A DNA stretch of 64,000 bases from Adiantum capillus-veneris (GCA_014529385.2 CM043944.1:82882884-82946883), one strand, 5' to 3'. Shown: positions 1 to 11,389, counted from the first letter of the stretch. Notes: generated by a model not told the origin, from the letters alone. Translations and numbers: made by a program.

Positions 1-703
1 AAATGCTGGTCCCGTTTACTGTGGTATTTGATTGATATGTCTATTGTGTATTTTCATGGCCTTTGGGATATGGATTCGTGGGGTAAACTGTTTGCGGATG
101 CTCCTATTGAATTTTGTGGTCAAACACGAAATATGCTGATTAAATCTTGAAAATATGTTTGTGCAAAACTGGTATGGGTTGGTAGAGTAAGGTACACTGG
201 CAATTCAAGAAACCTCATGCTTTGTTTTTAGGTAGGAAATCTCTTACCATGTTTAAAAGGGGGGTCAGTTCCATACATCAAGTTGTGGACTCTAATAGCA
301 ATTTGGTTGCCTTTTTGCTAGCCAGGAGACTCTACAGATTGGGAAATGGATCAGAGTTCCATGGGGACTGCTATCAGCGTGTGTGCATGTCCAACCTTCA
401 GATCCCATGTAACAAAGACACTACTGAAAAGATTCAGAGATTTGGAGTTACCCAACTCCTCAGCTAACTGGTGGTCTTCTGTACATTAGAATATGGATGC
501 TTTCTTTCATATGGCAAGCCAAGAATGCGTCAATGTTTGATAAGGTAATGGGGGTTATTCGATTTCCCATGGGGAATGTTAAAACAGAAATTGCTTGAAG
601 ACTTTCTTTCATCACCTAAAGCTATGCGAGGGCATATGAAACCCTATATGGATGCTTTGTAATCGAACATACATAGATGTACATTATTAAAATGTAATAT
701 AAG
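1..703 (+). pseudogene. LINE reverse transcriptase, 3-prime fragment
   Basis: This is the C-terminal end of a non-LTR (LINE) polyprotein; position 1 matches 39576, where the fuller element is seen. The longest open part (222-467) encodes 81 aa with the same frame breaks as the 39.8-kb copy. The window cuts the element, so RT motifs are absent here and the assignment rests on identity with the downstream copy, which carries a FADD motif. The stretch 545-703 is present here but missing from the 39.6-kb copy. It is non-functional. Confidence 0.7.
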
Positions 704-713
704 AGAGTATTTC

Positions 714-716
<3 letters not shown>

Positions 717-759
<43 letters not shown>
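717..759. repeat. (GA)n microsatellite
   Basis: A pure dinucleotide run between the LINE fragment and the Cys-rich gene. The run is shorter in the duplicated copy at 40132-40153. Confidence 0.95.
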
Positions 760-763
<4 letters not shown>

Positions 764-851
764 AGGCGGGCAAATTGCAATATAATTGGCCAAGGTGCGA
801 AATGCTTTTATTCCATTACATACTTAAGGGCTGCAGAGGAAGCAGCTGCAG

Positions 852-1211
852 CTAATTGTGGCAGGAGCAGGAGCAGACTTTGACATTGCAGGAGCAGAAG
901 TGCCAGCGGCTGGCACTGCAGAACTGGTTGGAGCAGGGGCACGCAAACTTGCTGGCCGCGAACACGTCCCCCTCCCCATGAGCCTCCATGTGCGCCTGCA
1001 GGCTCGACGACGACGTGGCCACCTGGCTCTGCTCATCCACGGTTCCCACGAAGTCGGGCCTCAGCTGGCTGCTCATCCTCTTTGCCGCCGCTACACGCTC
1101 CGCGGGAACCCCGGTGTTTGCGACGACAGAATGAGCAGCTACAACCAATGCCACTAGAAGAAGCACTGACATGAGCTTGGCTAACACAGCTAGCGGGGCA
1201 TGAGATGCCAT
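852..1211 (-). CDS. small secreted cysteine-rich protein, copy 1
   Basis: 119 aa. Residues about 1-31 form a signal peptide: a short polar start, a long Leu/Val/Ala hydrophobic core and a likely cut near SVVA-NTG. A Ser/Ala-rich middle without cysteine follows. The last 30 residues hold eight cysteines spaced C-x-C-x4-C-x7-C-x-C-x4-C-x-C-x-C, which looks like a doubled CxC-x4-C unit. The frame is GC-rich against an AT-rich background, and a TATA box lies about 103 bp upstream of the ATG. An identical protein is encoded at 40243-40602; here the stop is TAG, there TAA. I do not recognise the family. The layout suggests a secreted disulfide-rich or metal-binding peptide; that is inference. The antisense frame over it is a shadow. 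Confidence 0.75.
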   Translation of the reverse strand: MASHAPLAVLAKLMSVLLLVALVVAAHSVVANTGVPAERVAAAKRMSSQLRPDFVGTVDEQSQVATSSSSLQAHMEAHGEGDVFAASKFACPCSNQFCSASRWHFCSCNVKVCSCSCHN

Positions 1212-1313
1212 AATGATAGTATGATGATACTAGTACAGCAGACTATTGTTATGGTTATTGTTATGCAGGCGGCGAGCAAATTCTGTCGATATCATATCTT
1301 GCCTCAGGGGGAC

Positions 1314-1321
1314 CTTTTATA
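1314..1321 (-). promoter_or_regulatory. TATA box of Cys-rich gene copy 1
   Basis: TATAAAAG on the minus strand, about 103 bp before the ATG. It would give a 5-prime leader of about 70-75 nt. The box is kept in copy 2, but the DNA beyond it differs between copies. Confidence 0.6.
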
Positions 1322-1559
1322 GATGCCCGCAGCCCATAGCTGCTCGGGGTTTCAGCACGCGTCGCATTGACCCCGATAGAGTAATGCAACCAAACCATAT
1401 AACATAGAGTAATTACGCCCCAACATAGAGTAATGCAACCAAACCATATAACATACAAAATCTAGGGGCAGATAGATAGTAGACCACTCTTGTCATCCAG
1501 TGTTTCTCTGGATTTCAACACCGATGGGACCCACAGTCGATGTTTGGCAAAATTCATTT

Positions 1560-2010
1560 ATTCTTTTGAGAGAAATACTGGCGAATTCTAGGTGAATTAG
1601 AGAAAAAGGAAAGAAAATACAAGAACCTCTAGGGAAGGATAGGGACTATGATCCTAACCAGCAAAGATATTGCCTATGTAAAATCAAAATAAAAAATGTA
1701 TTAGTGTCAAGATGCCTTTGACGAATCCCTCTAGCTGGCCCCTTAATGTCCTCATTGCCTTGCCCTCGCCCCCAGCACTTATAGCCTTGCCCCCTCCCCT
1801 CGCAGCTACATTTGGAATACATATCGTCTAAAGCACGACACAATGATTCTCTCACCCCTGTGTGTGTCTTCTATAAAGCCGCATAGGGAAGGCCTTCCCT
1901 TCTGTAAGACCGCATAGGAAAGGCCTTCCATTCCCTTGGCATATATCTGGAGAAAGGCCTTCCCTTTTCATTTTTCGTGCAAACGCTTCTTTCCTGGATT
2001 TGCCTCCCCC

Positions 2011-2060
<50 letters not shown>

Positions 2061-2745
2061 CATCTTTCACATTTGATTTAATTTTTTTCATTACATTTAT
2101 AAAATTGAGTCTAAGTTGAGTAGTATCAATAGTGTGGGGCACACCAAAACAAGCTTTATTTCTCTCCAACCAAACATGCCAGAGATAGCCAGTCATGAGA
2201 CACGTCTATAAAGGGATAACCAATATAGATTTACATTCACCTAGTAAAAGTGCTTTCCAAGGCATCTCAAAATGCCCAACTTCACAACCTTTTTGAAAAC
2301 TTCTTTTCAGATGCAAGTTGTGATTCCAGGTGACAAAAAGATGAAGAATGGATTCTTCCTATATATTCCATCTACATAATAGTCCACCTGAGACACCAAA
2401 TTTTTTAGCTTTTTTTCTAGTCCACACTCCCTAATGCAGTTGTATGAGCCACAAAAAGAAGCTTTGTCTGATTGATAATGGGAAAGCCCACAAGCACTTG
2501 AATTTGTAAGACCATTGATGAGCATTCCCCATCTGGAGTTGGGGTATGCAAGTAAAGTAGGGTCACACCTTTTTTTCCTCCTTGTATTTGTAGATGTCCC
2601 TACATATTATGGCAAGGGAAAGCACATTTCCCCTAAGACTCCTCTATAGGGTGGATCTTATGACTTCCATTTTTTCCAAGTGGAAATTTGCACAACCCTC
2701 TAAAATGCTTGATGAAGAGTGTGTGGGTGTGTGTGTGTGTAGATG
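1560..2745 (-). pseudogene. LINE tail: zinc-binding domain and 3-prime region
   Basis: Read on the minus strand, this holds the end of a plant LINE ORF2. A region at about 2525-2307 resembles the RT zinc-binding domain, and a typical WLERN segment lies near 2170. A (GA)n run at 2013-2059 follows, then a conserved non-coding 3-prime block with three AAGGCCTT palindromes, and an end near CCCTAGAGGTTCTTGTATTT (about 1620-1640). Frames are broken by stops. The same arrangement recurs at 3.15, 41.0, 58.26 and 59.4 kb on the minus strand and at 34.8 kb on the plus strand. No endonuclease or RT core is attached. Confidence 0.6.
2013..2059. repeat. (GA)n microsatellite inside LINE tail
   Basis: It lies at a fixed place in the LINE tail. 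Other copies have runs of 43 to 94 bp at the same place. Confidence 0.95.
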
Positions 2746-2826
2746 TGTGAATGCAATGATGTGTGAGGAGGGAACAATAGTGGTACCTATGGAATCTGCA
2801 ATTCCCAGTCTCAAATTGTCTATTGA

Positions 2827-3140
2827 CACTACAAGACTCGGGCTTTGTAGCTAGGGACGCTTGCACAATTTGCGTGCATTGCTTAAGTTATGCCTTATAA
2901 ATTGCCCCAAAAATTAATAAAAGCGTCGCTAGATGTGTCGCTTAGAGCGTCGCACATTGTGATGCTTATAGCCAAGCTTGCAAATTGGATGGCATCGTAT
3001 AAGAAACGGCTGCAAGCCAAGTTTACTCGCGAGAGCCATTTTCACTACGGCGGCAACCGAGCTTTCCATACACAGAGCGCCATCGCCTCACAACTTTCCA
3101 TACACAAAGAGCCATTGCCTCATAGAGCACCATCGAGACC
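2827..3140 (+). mobile_element. truncated CACTA-like terminus
   Basis: Starts CACTACAAGACTCGGG at 2827, which matches the CACTA terminal inverted repeat form, and is followed by several GTCGCT/GCGTCGC subterminal-type motifs (2925-2960). No matching CCCGAGTCTTGTAGTG end was found, so it is a truncated or solo end. A second copy is at 42332-42600. Confidence 0.45.
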
Positions 3141-3149
3141 CGGTCTTCC

Positions 3150-3392
3150 CCACCCCATCTCAAGCCTTGCCCCCTTCCCTCGCAGCTACATTTGGAATAC
3201 ATATGGACTAAAGCACAACACAATAATTCTCTCACCCCTGTCTACGTCTTTTATATGGCCACATAGGGAAGGCCTTCCCTTCTGTAAGACTGCATAGGAA
3301 AAGCCTTCCCTTCCCTTGGCATATATATGGAGAAAGGCCTTGCCTTTTCATTTTCCTTGCACACACTTCTTTCCTGGATTTGCCTCCCCCAT

Positions 3393-3456
<64 letters not shown>

Positions 3457-3940
3457 CATCTTTCACATCTGATCTAACTTTTTTCATGACATTCTTAAAA
3501 TTGAGTCTAAGTTGAGTAGTATCGGTAGTGTGGGGCATACCAAAACAAGCTTTATTTCTCTTTAGCCAAACATGTCAAAGATAGCCACTCCTTAGACACG
3601 TCTATAATGGGATAATCATAGATTACATTCACCCAGTAAAAGTGCTTTCCAAGGCATCTCAAAATTCTCAACTCCACAACCTTTTTCCTATATAATCCAT
3701 CTACAAAATCGGCCACTTGAGACACCATATTTTTTTATCTTTTTTTCTATTCAAAACTCCCTAATGTAGTAGTATGAGCCACAGAAATAAGCTCTGTTTG
3801 ATTGATAATGGGAAAGCCCACAAGCACTTGAATCTCTAAGACCATTGAAGGGCATTCCATGATAGCCCCCATATGGAGTTGGGCTATGCGAGTAAAGTAG
3901 TGTCATACCTCTTTTTCTCCTTATATTTGTTGATGTCCCT
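3150..3940 (-). pseudogene. LINE tail, second minus-strand copy
   Basis: A diverged paralogue of the 1560-2745 block: GGCC palindromes (3265-3345), (GA)n at 3396-3454, then the WLERN-like and zinc-binding segments with stops. It abuts the tRNA-like SINE block downstream, as does its counterpart at 59.4-60.4 kb. Confidence 0.55.
3396..3454. repeat. (GA)n microsatellite
   Basis: A pure run at the same place in the LINE tail as 2013-2059. Confidence 0.95.
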
Positions 3941-4029
3941 AGGGTAAAAGGGCCAATAATGGAGTGGGTGCCTCTTGAAGGACCCGTGGACGCTTAAATT
4001 ATAAAAAGAAAAACCCAGATTTAGGACAC

Positions 4030-4130
4030 CCAAGTGCGTGTGATTTTATGGCTAGCTCAGCTAGGTTTCTAATCGCTGTCGTTTGATGCAGGTTCAGGCT
4101 TTGATGGCAGTAGAGTCTTTAAACTCGCCC
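4030..4130 (+). mobile_element. tRNA-derived SINE head, degenerate
   Basis: Contains TAGCTCAGCTAG at 4053-4064 (pol III A-box-like) and GGTTCAGGCT at 4091-4100 (B-box-like), spaced as in a tRNA gene. Both boxes are closer to consensus in the copy at 60514-60561. The downstream body, to about 4250, also matches that copy. Confidence 0.45.
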
Positions 4131-4251
4131 TCGATAGTGGTGCTAATGGTGGGCTTTTTTGCTACATGAGATTTCAACAACTATCCGTGATTGCAGCCTG
4201 TCAAGACTCGCACTCGAAATCGCCTTTACTACAGGTAGATGCTATGTAGTG

Positions 4252-4380
4252 CTATCGATTGCGTCCCTTTATGCTCAAAATGGAGCACCATGCAGCAAAA
4301 GTGCCCAGCAACTCGTTAAAGGTTCTTAATTTTTTCCAAGAGGAAATTTGCACAACTCTATTAAAAGCTTGATGAAGAAC

Positions 4381-4416
<36 letters not shown>

Positions 4417-4815
4417 AATGCAATGATGCGTGAGGAGGGAAGAGTAGAGGTCCCTATGGAATTTGCAATTTGCTCCAAAAATTGATAAAAGTGTTGCTAG
4501 ATGCATCGCTTGGATCGTCGCACATTGCGACGCTTGCAAATTGGATGGAATTGTAGAAGAAGTGGCGTCGCTTAAGCGATGCTAAAAACTTCAAAAAAAT
4601 CCCCAAATTTACTCGTGGGAGCAATTTTCACTCTTGTGGCAATCGAGCTTTCCATACATAGAGTGCAATTACCTCACAACTTTCCATACATTGAGCGTCA
4701 TTGCCTCACAGAGTGCCATCGATGCCCGGTCTTCCCCACCCCATTTCGAGCTCACACCCCATCTCATGCAAGCCACCCAATCCATTTGTCCGGCTCTTCA
4801 GCGGCTAGGTATACA
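4252..4815. repeat. dispersed repeat with (TG)n and GTCGC motifs
   Basis: Non-coding. Holds a (TG)n run at 4382-4412 and CACTA-subterminal-like GTCGCA/GCGACGC motifs near 4515-4580. It is repeated at 57758-58150 and 60713-61230. Open frames here are accidental. Confidence 0.5.
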
Positions 4816-4818
4816 GAA

Positions 4819-4933
<115 letters not shown>

Positions 4934-4956
4934 ATGAAATGAAATATTGGGGAGGG

Positions 4957-5091
<135 letters not shown>

Positions 5092-5099
5092 AATGAAAT

Positions 5100-6098
5100 G
5101 TGATATTAAACGTATTTAAAAGGCAAAATTACTTATGAGACCAAAATGATACAATCCTTGTGGATCTAATCCAATGTCTGGGTACAAAAATAAAATGAGG
5201 TAACGTGAAAGACTGAGCCTAAAAGACTAAAATTGTCAGGTTGAAAATCATCGTCATCCATGCCCAAGGATGCCCGGCATCGGGAGTTTTCCGAGAAAGT
5301 ATTGCATTGGTTGCTGAAGAGTTTCATCAATGTCTGCCTCCATACATAGTCGTATTAGGAGCCTCCCATGTCATGCTAGAATAGTCCTTATTCTCTGGTA
5401 GATCCTTTGTTGATGTCCTGGTCACCCACGTAGATGTGGACGTCCAGCTCTTTCAAACTCACTGGATGTACACTAATATACCTCTGGTAGAAGTGGGCTC
5501 TGCAGTCTACAGTGAAGCATGCTCATCTGGTTGCTAACTCCCTGCTTTGAAGAATTTAGTGATCTTCCTCTATGAATCTCTCCCACTACCTGGTCTCCCC
5601 AAGAGACTTTCCCTGTGTCTGTGCAACTCTTGCAAAAACAACCCGGCCCGTGGAATCTTTGATCTTGATATCTCATGAATCTAGCCAACGGTCCAAAGGC
5701 CACTTTGAATAGACAGTAAAAGCGCCCTCGTATCTCATAGTATATCGGACAATGAAAAATGTGATTAACTCTGTCTCTAGCTCTATATTACATAACTAGA
5801 ATATCCTGGCTTCTGCTTGTACTCCCCTAAATATGGCAGTCTCATCTCTAGCTAATGTGATGATGTGCACATCAGACCAATAGCAAATTGTATCCCATAG
5901 GATAAATGAGTGTTCATATAGGCCAGTCTGATCACATATCCATCCTCTGTTAGCTGGAGGAGATTCTCTCTACAGATATCCATCTTCGTGCCCAATTCTT
6001 ATACTGGATGTATCCATGTGCTTCTGGTACCTATCGAGTTGAATCAAATCTTGATGTATAAGTCTAGTGGTCTCTGTTGTGACAGAGAGAGAGACAGA

Positions 6099-6146
<48 letters not shown>

Positions 6147-6230
6147 ATATTAACGTCTTTAAAAGGTCAAAATAACCTAGTAGACCAATCTCTCGAGGCG
6201 TCCACTAGGAAATATGTAAGATAGCACGTG
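5100..6230 (-). pseudogene. divergent LINE C-terminal tail, copy 1
   Basis: On the minus strand around 5760-5580 a broken frame reads HCPIYYEIR and later FMRYQDQR. This resembles the region after the RT in LINEs, where an HxxxxCPxYxxIR zinc-knuckle-like motif is usual. The same family recurs at 6430-7250, 61390-62400 and 62636-63180. A compound GA/AC microsatellite sits at 6083-6142. Frames are interrupted; 5473-5703 is the longest open piece. The family assignment is tentative. Confidence 0.45.
6083..6142. repeat. compound (GA)n(AC)n(GA)n microsatellite
   Basis: Adjacent GA, AC and GA runs. The paralogous site at 62343-62380 is GA only. Confidence 0.9.
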
Positions 6231-6429
6231 CAAACAAATTAAGGGATTTATACATTTACAAAATAGTATACTAACATAAACGGTTCTTTTATTGAGGAAG
6301 TGAAAATTTTCATACATAAGGGCTAGTTTTTCTACAAAAATGCATACATAAGAGGTACATATAATACTACAAAATATACAATTAAGGCATTATTTAAATT
6401 TATACCTCTTGTTCACACGTGCTATATGA

Positions 6430-7250
6430 AATTTTTACATAGTGGACTCCCCAGGACCAATCTATTACATATTGGTGAATCTGATACCATGTTTGATTAC
6501 AAAAAGAGATACTAAATTGAATCTAGAAGTGTTACTAGCTGGAACTGTGTGGGGTATGTGTGATCGCTGATACAATGGGTGCCCAATATAAGAGAGATAC
6601 AATGGGTGATGAATCCATGCTCATCTGTACTGTGGATGTCAAGATAATATGGCTCAAATCCTCTGTTGTAGTCTCTATCGATGTTGTGAAGCTCCTCTCC
6701 TCAATCATGGGTGTCTCGATATCCCTAGCTCTAATGCTCGGTCAATGAGAGTACCACAAGTGTGAGTTTGAGCCGAGGTTTGTAATGGTGGCTGCTCCTC
6801 TATTTGTCCAGTGTCTGTTGTGAAGAAATTGATAATCTCTCTATGGGATTGTCTTTCTCCATATCTCCTCGGTAAACTATCTTTGTGTCTGTGTAACTCA
6901 AGTAGATACAGTCCAAGACATCTCTGGTATTCATAGCTCATGACTCTGGAGAAGTGTCCAAAGCCTTCTCTAAATAGATAGTGCAAGCAACCCCATATCT
7001 TGTAATACACTATGCATTGACATATATAATGCATCTCTGTCTCTGGCTCTGTATGGCATAGGTGGCATATCCTGTTAGTAAGTTGGTATTCCTCTAAATC
7101 TAGCTGCTGGTGTGGAGATGTCCGTATCTGACCAATGGCCCACTATAACCCATTTACGTGCCCAACTCCTATATCGGCTCTCTCCATGTCGTCCTAGTGT
7201 CCAATTGGGTCAAATCCTAGAGACTAGTGAATGAGTCTAGTAATCACCAC
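6430..7250 (-). pseudogene. divergent LINE C-terminal tail, copy 2
   Basis: The minus-strand frame 7034-6705 (109 aa) contains HYICQCIVYYKIW, matching the zinc-knuckle-like segment of the neighbouring tail, followed by a Leu/Arg-rich region. The copy at 62636-63136 has a longer open frame of 166 aa with the same motif. The 200 bp before this block hold no recognised feature. Confidence 0.45.
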
Positions 7251-7439
7251 TTTTGTAAGAGAAAATGATGTTGTATCATCGGAGTATTATAAGGGAGACA
7301 AGTTATCCATGCTGAAGCCATGTATCTCAAACCATGATGACATATGTGAATACCAGCATGATGTGTCTCCCTATAAAGCATGATGCATCCCCCGAGGATA
7401 GTATTGAATACCAGAGGTAAATCTTTCAAGGGATTTCAT

Positions 7440-8838
7440 CTTGCTTTAATAGAGCCTTGTAGAAAAATAGATGGTTATGACAAATTGTGAAAAAAAGTTA
7501 CAGAGCCTAATAAGGCGAGTGAGCTAAGAAGACAAGTAAACCAGATCGATAATGGAAGAGGAGTGTTTCTTCCACCAATAGATAAAACTAAGATTGGATC
7601 TCAAATGACTCTAGAAGTGCAATCGTATTGGGGAGACAAAGGATCTGTACAATCTAATATTGGACATTCAACCCCATTTGTTAAGAGCACTACCGTCCTA
7701 AACAAGAGAGCACGAGGCCAATTAGATGTTCTTGGAGTCCCATCATAAAGATTGTCTTCCAGTAAGGTCATCAATTCAAAAGGGTTAATAGGTATTCTAT
7801 CTACACCAGTCACCTGTACGATAACATTAGCCGAGTTGCTTAGAATAAGACCAAACATATGGACTACTGTGGGAAAATGTCAGAAAAAATTTGGCATAAA
7901 AAACCCAATGACTCAAATCAAGAAAGGGATCAAAGAGCTTGAAATGCCTCAGCTGAACACTAGACTCGTGCCATTAAACAAGGTAGGCGAGTACTATGAG
8001 GAAGAAGATGGGAACACCACTCAACCTATGGAATTCAAAGGTATAAAAACCATGGAAATCCTTGACAGTGGAGCTAGTGTTTCCATCACAATAATAGAGG
8101 TGTGGACACAAATGGGAAAAACCAGCAGTAAGGGCTACTAGGATGAAACTACGGCTCGCAGATAGACACACAAAAAATCCCATAGCACTGCTAGAAAAAT
8201 TAGTTGTCACTTCTTGCGGCATTGAGTATGAGCATACCTTCGCTATTGTTGACTTTAGCAAGACGAAAAACTGTGATATCATACTAGGAAGACCATTCAT
8301 GCGACAATTGAAAATGTTCCAAGATTGGGGTTATGACCATATATATATTAAGACACATGGAAACAAGGACAAGAATAAATCTTAAGGATCATAGTTACAA
8401 GGATGTGAACAAAACCCCTATAGAGGAGTTTAATTCCGCTACTATAGCAGAATCAAACTTCCAGCATGGTTGGCTAAGCCTAAAGAATCGTGGATGTGTG
8501 GAACTTCGCAATGCAAAAGCTTAAAGCACGAGGAATGTATCCTAGAAAGAGCAATCAGAGATACAGATTATATCCTAAAACTTTTTCCTAAAGAATCATT
8601 AGAGCCACTAGAATGGGAACACATATTGGCTACTTTGGATGTGTGCACTATTCAAGATAATCCAACAACAAAGTTTGGTGATAAAAATGGCTTTGATGTC
8701 ATCCCTTACTTTGCAGTGAGTGTGATCGAGGAAAATGAAGAGAACCAAGCATCAAAAAGATCCGAAGATGAAGAGAAAACAAAAAGGAAGGTGGAAAATC
8801 AGAAGACGATGAAGAAGACGAGTTCTATGACTCTATAG
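7440..8838 (+). pseudogene. retroelement protease region, copy 1
   Basis: A broken plus-strand reading frame. The frame 7752-8141 ends with ILDSGAS, the retropepsin catalytic motif, and the next frame (8143-8385) has DIILGRPFMRQL, the conserved C-terminal protease motif. A further frame to 8838 is acidic and lysine-rich. Stops at 8139-8141 and 8383-8385 and frame changes show decay. No RT, RNase H or integrase follows; the sequence passes into a linker and then an LTR-like promoter. Copies are at 48860-50110 and 63380-64000. Confidence 0.65.
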
Positions 8839-8839
8839 A

Positions 8840-9790
8840 ACACTTGGAGCTTCAAGAAGATGCCAACAATGGAAATCCGGCAAACCTAAAATGTGACATG
8901 AATGGCACTTTAACTAATGCATGATTTTGTGATTATCTAGATCAAAGATCCAAGAACCAATGTCACTGCTACAAGAATAAAGTGCATCAAAAGTGGATTC
9001 CAAAATCCCCGGTGGTGATGCAACCGTAACAAGCAGCCTCATACGTGGCTCCTATATAGGAAGAAAAGACTCTACCAAGAAGAACACGACCATGTCAACT
9101 AACTAACATCACGCTAATCAATTGGCTAGAAAAGTCCTTGCAAAAGCAACAACCCAAGAGTAAACAGTTGATAATAGCTTTCCATAACTAGTCAAACCAC
9201 AAAGGGGAAGTACTAGATATCAGCCTTGCTAAGGATAGTAGCGACATTGATGATTCTTATGACATCCCCTGCCAGGAACTCAGGTCATCACCCTCACTAG
9301 CGCAACTTCCGTACCGACCATGCAAGGCCAAAAGCAAAGAACAACAAGTAATAGTCAAAAATTTTGACAAACCTGGATACCAAAGAGCCAGGTCGGCTAA
9401 AAGCAGGTATGGATCAAGAAGAAGATCTCTGATGAAAAATCACAAGATCCAACACCACAAGGAAAACAATCAAAGTGTGGAAGAACGGCTCAAAATTCAC
9501 AAAGTCACAAGCTTTCGTAACTCAGATTTGGGTTCAAAAGAAGTTGATTCAAGCACAAAGAGGTCAGGAGTTTATTTGGATTCCAAAATAGTTATAGTAT
9601 CAACTCCCAAAGTCTGAATCCCATCCCCAACTATGCATACAAGGGCTGGAGCCAAGACCGCTATTGACTCACACAAAGACAAGGTGGATCCCAAAGAAGT
9701 CTCTTCAAACACAAACAAAGCAGGGGCAAGTATGGGTTCCCAAACGAACATTGTCATCCACGAAACAACCAGTAAATGACAATAAGAAAA
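8840..9790 (+). other. retroelement linker, no intact gene
   Basis: A purine-rich linker between the protease remnant and the LTR-like block, matching 50200-51120 in the second copy. It has only short frames and no recognised motif. Confidence 0.5.
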
Positions 9791-9799
9791 TTGGTTATA

Positions 9800-10185
9800 C
9801 CCACATCTTACACAACATAAATTTTTCCATGCATTGATTGTGTATGCATAATAGGACTACATTACAAGGCCTGCATTGACACAATTTTTAATTGCCCAAG
9901 CACATCACATACACTTGACGATACCCTGTCTTCGAAAAGGACTGCATTGAATTTTTGGGTTTGATTGTGAAAATTGGAGAAAATTTAGAGTATATGCCCT
10001 TAAAATAGCATTACAGGAGGAGTGTGGGGACAAAATCTATATATAAGCCCCTAGGGACATTTGTAGATAGAGTTTAGAATCCTATTCAATTGATTTTGCT
10101 TTTTGTTGAGTTTTTTCTTGGTTTTTTAGTTATTTTTTGAGATTCTATTTTATTAAAAAAAAGAAGAATTTTTTTCCATAATCTA
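9800..10185 (+). promoter_or_regulatory. LTR-like promoter block, copy 1
   Basis: AT-rich non-coding block with TATATATAAG at 10038-10047, repeated almost unchanged at 24540-24960 and 51460-51860. It follows the gag/protease linker each time, as a 3-prime LTR would. Exact LTR borders were not found. Confidence 0.45.
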
Positions 10186-10399
10186 GATGAAGAAAAGACT
10201 CAAGAGATGCCTGAGCAGTACAAAGAGAAGAAGGTACATGAAAATGACGAAACTTCATAAGGTATATATGTCTCAAGAGCCATATGCACAAGGCTATAAT
10301 GTCAGAGGTAAGAGAAGAATGTTCATCAGCCTTCGACAACAATGTTTTTTTTTTTTCTGGGATGGCCTTCAAGGACAAAGAAAGTTGGTGATGTGACTA

Positions 10400-10860
10400 G
10401 ACGAAAGCACCCATCAAGTGTAAAGTTGCCTATCAAACATTTTATCCGACAAAAAGGCCCTATATAGGAAGTAGATCTTTGTACTAAAAATCTTCTATCT
10501 TGTATGTGACTTAATGAAGCCTAAAAAACAAAAGGGACTTATAGTACTGACCAAAAAAAAAAAACGAGAGGTTGTAGTGGAGGGTAATGACATCCTGAAG
10601 CCCATTTGCTCCTTTTAGGAGGCTTCCTTTCCTAATTATGTTCTTGGAGGGTTTTAAAATGTAAAAATTTTAGGCAATTTAACAGAGATACATTAAAATA
10701 AGGGGTTTCTATATTAAATTTTGGAAAAATTTCTTGAAATAAGGGATCATTTTATTCATTCAGACATGTTAAAAGAGGGATTTTTTAAAGACCCTGTGTG
10801 AACGCACGTTATATAGGGGGGTATTGAACAATCAACCCCCCGAGAGAAAAACTGAAATCC
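10400..10860. other. AT-rich non-coding stretch
   Basis: No gene or second copy recognised. It lies between the LTR-like block and the first unit of array A and may be part of the same retroelement leader. Confidence 0.4.
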
Positions 10861-10871
10861 TGAAAACTTGC

Positions 10872-11389
10872 ACATCATACGCGTATGATGTCTCAAGAGG
10901 CATCATACATGAATGATGTTTCAAGAGGCATTTGGAGACCAAATTTGACAAATTTGACTGCACCAGGGTGTTCAAAAGGAGTGTTTTACCCTAAGGACAA
11001 CACTTAGTACTTAAAAGACAAAAGACGGAGTGTCGAACATGGAAAAAAGAGAAACGTGTGATTCTAAGCATAATTTTGCATGAAAATTGGTAGAAGTTCT
11101 TAAAAACCAATGTTGGAGACTTGGGGATGCTTGTGGCTAAATTTTGGCAAAAAATCCATCAGCAGACATCATACACGCATGATGTTTGAAGGGTAATTCT
11201 GGAAGCAAAAGAGAACGTTTGACATTATATCCATCTTTCGCATGTTGTGTTGAGCACATACACCAATTTCATTTCATTTGGGCATATGGATTGAGAATTG
11301 AGGGGATTTTACTCTTTTGGGGAATTTCCTTTTCAAAAAGTGGTGAATTTGTGCAATTTTGATTTCCTTGTGAGCACATGTGCATGTTG
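10872..11389 (+). repeat. palindrome array A, first part
   Basis: Holds the perfect palindrome ACATCATACGCGTATGATGT at 10872-10891, an imperfect one at 10901-10918, and another imperfect one at 11165-11186 (293 bp after the first). The array is cut by the CACTA insertion after 11389 and continues at 19505. The DNA is non-coding. Confidence 0.8.

Noticed and set aside
858-1157. 99-aa plus-strand frame over the Cys-rich gene
   Set aside because: It lacks a signal peptide and domain, lies antisense to a frame with signal peptide and TATA box, and arises from GC-rich coding DNA.
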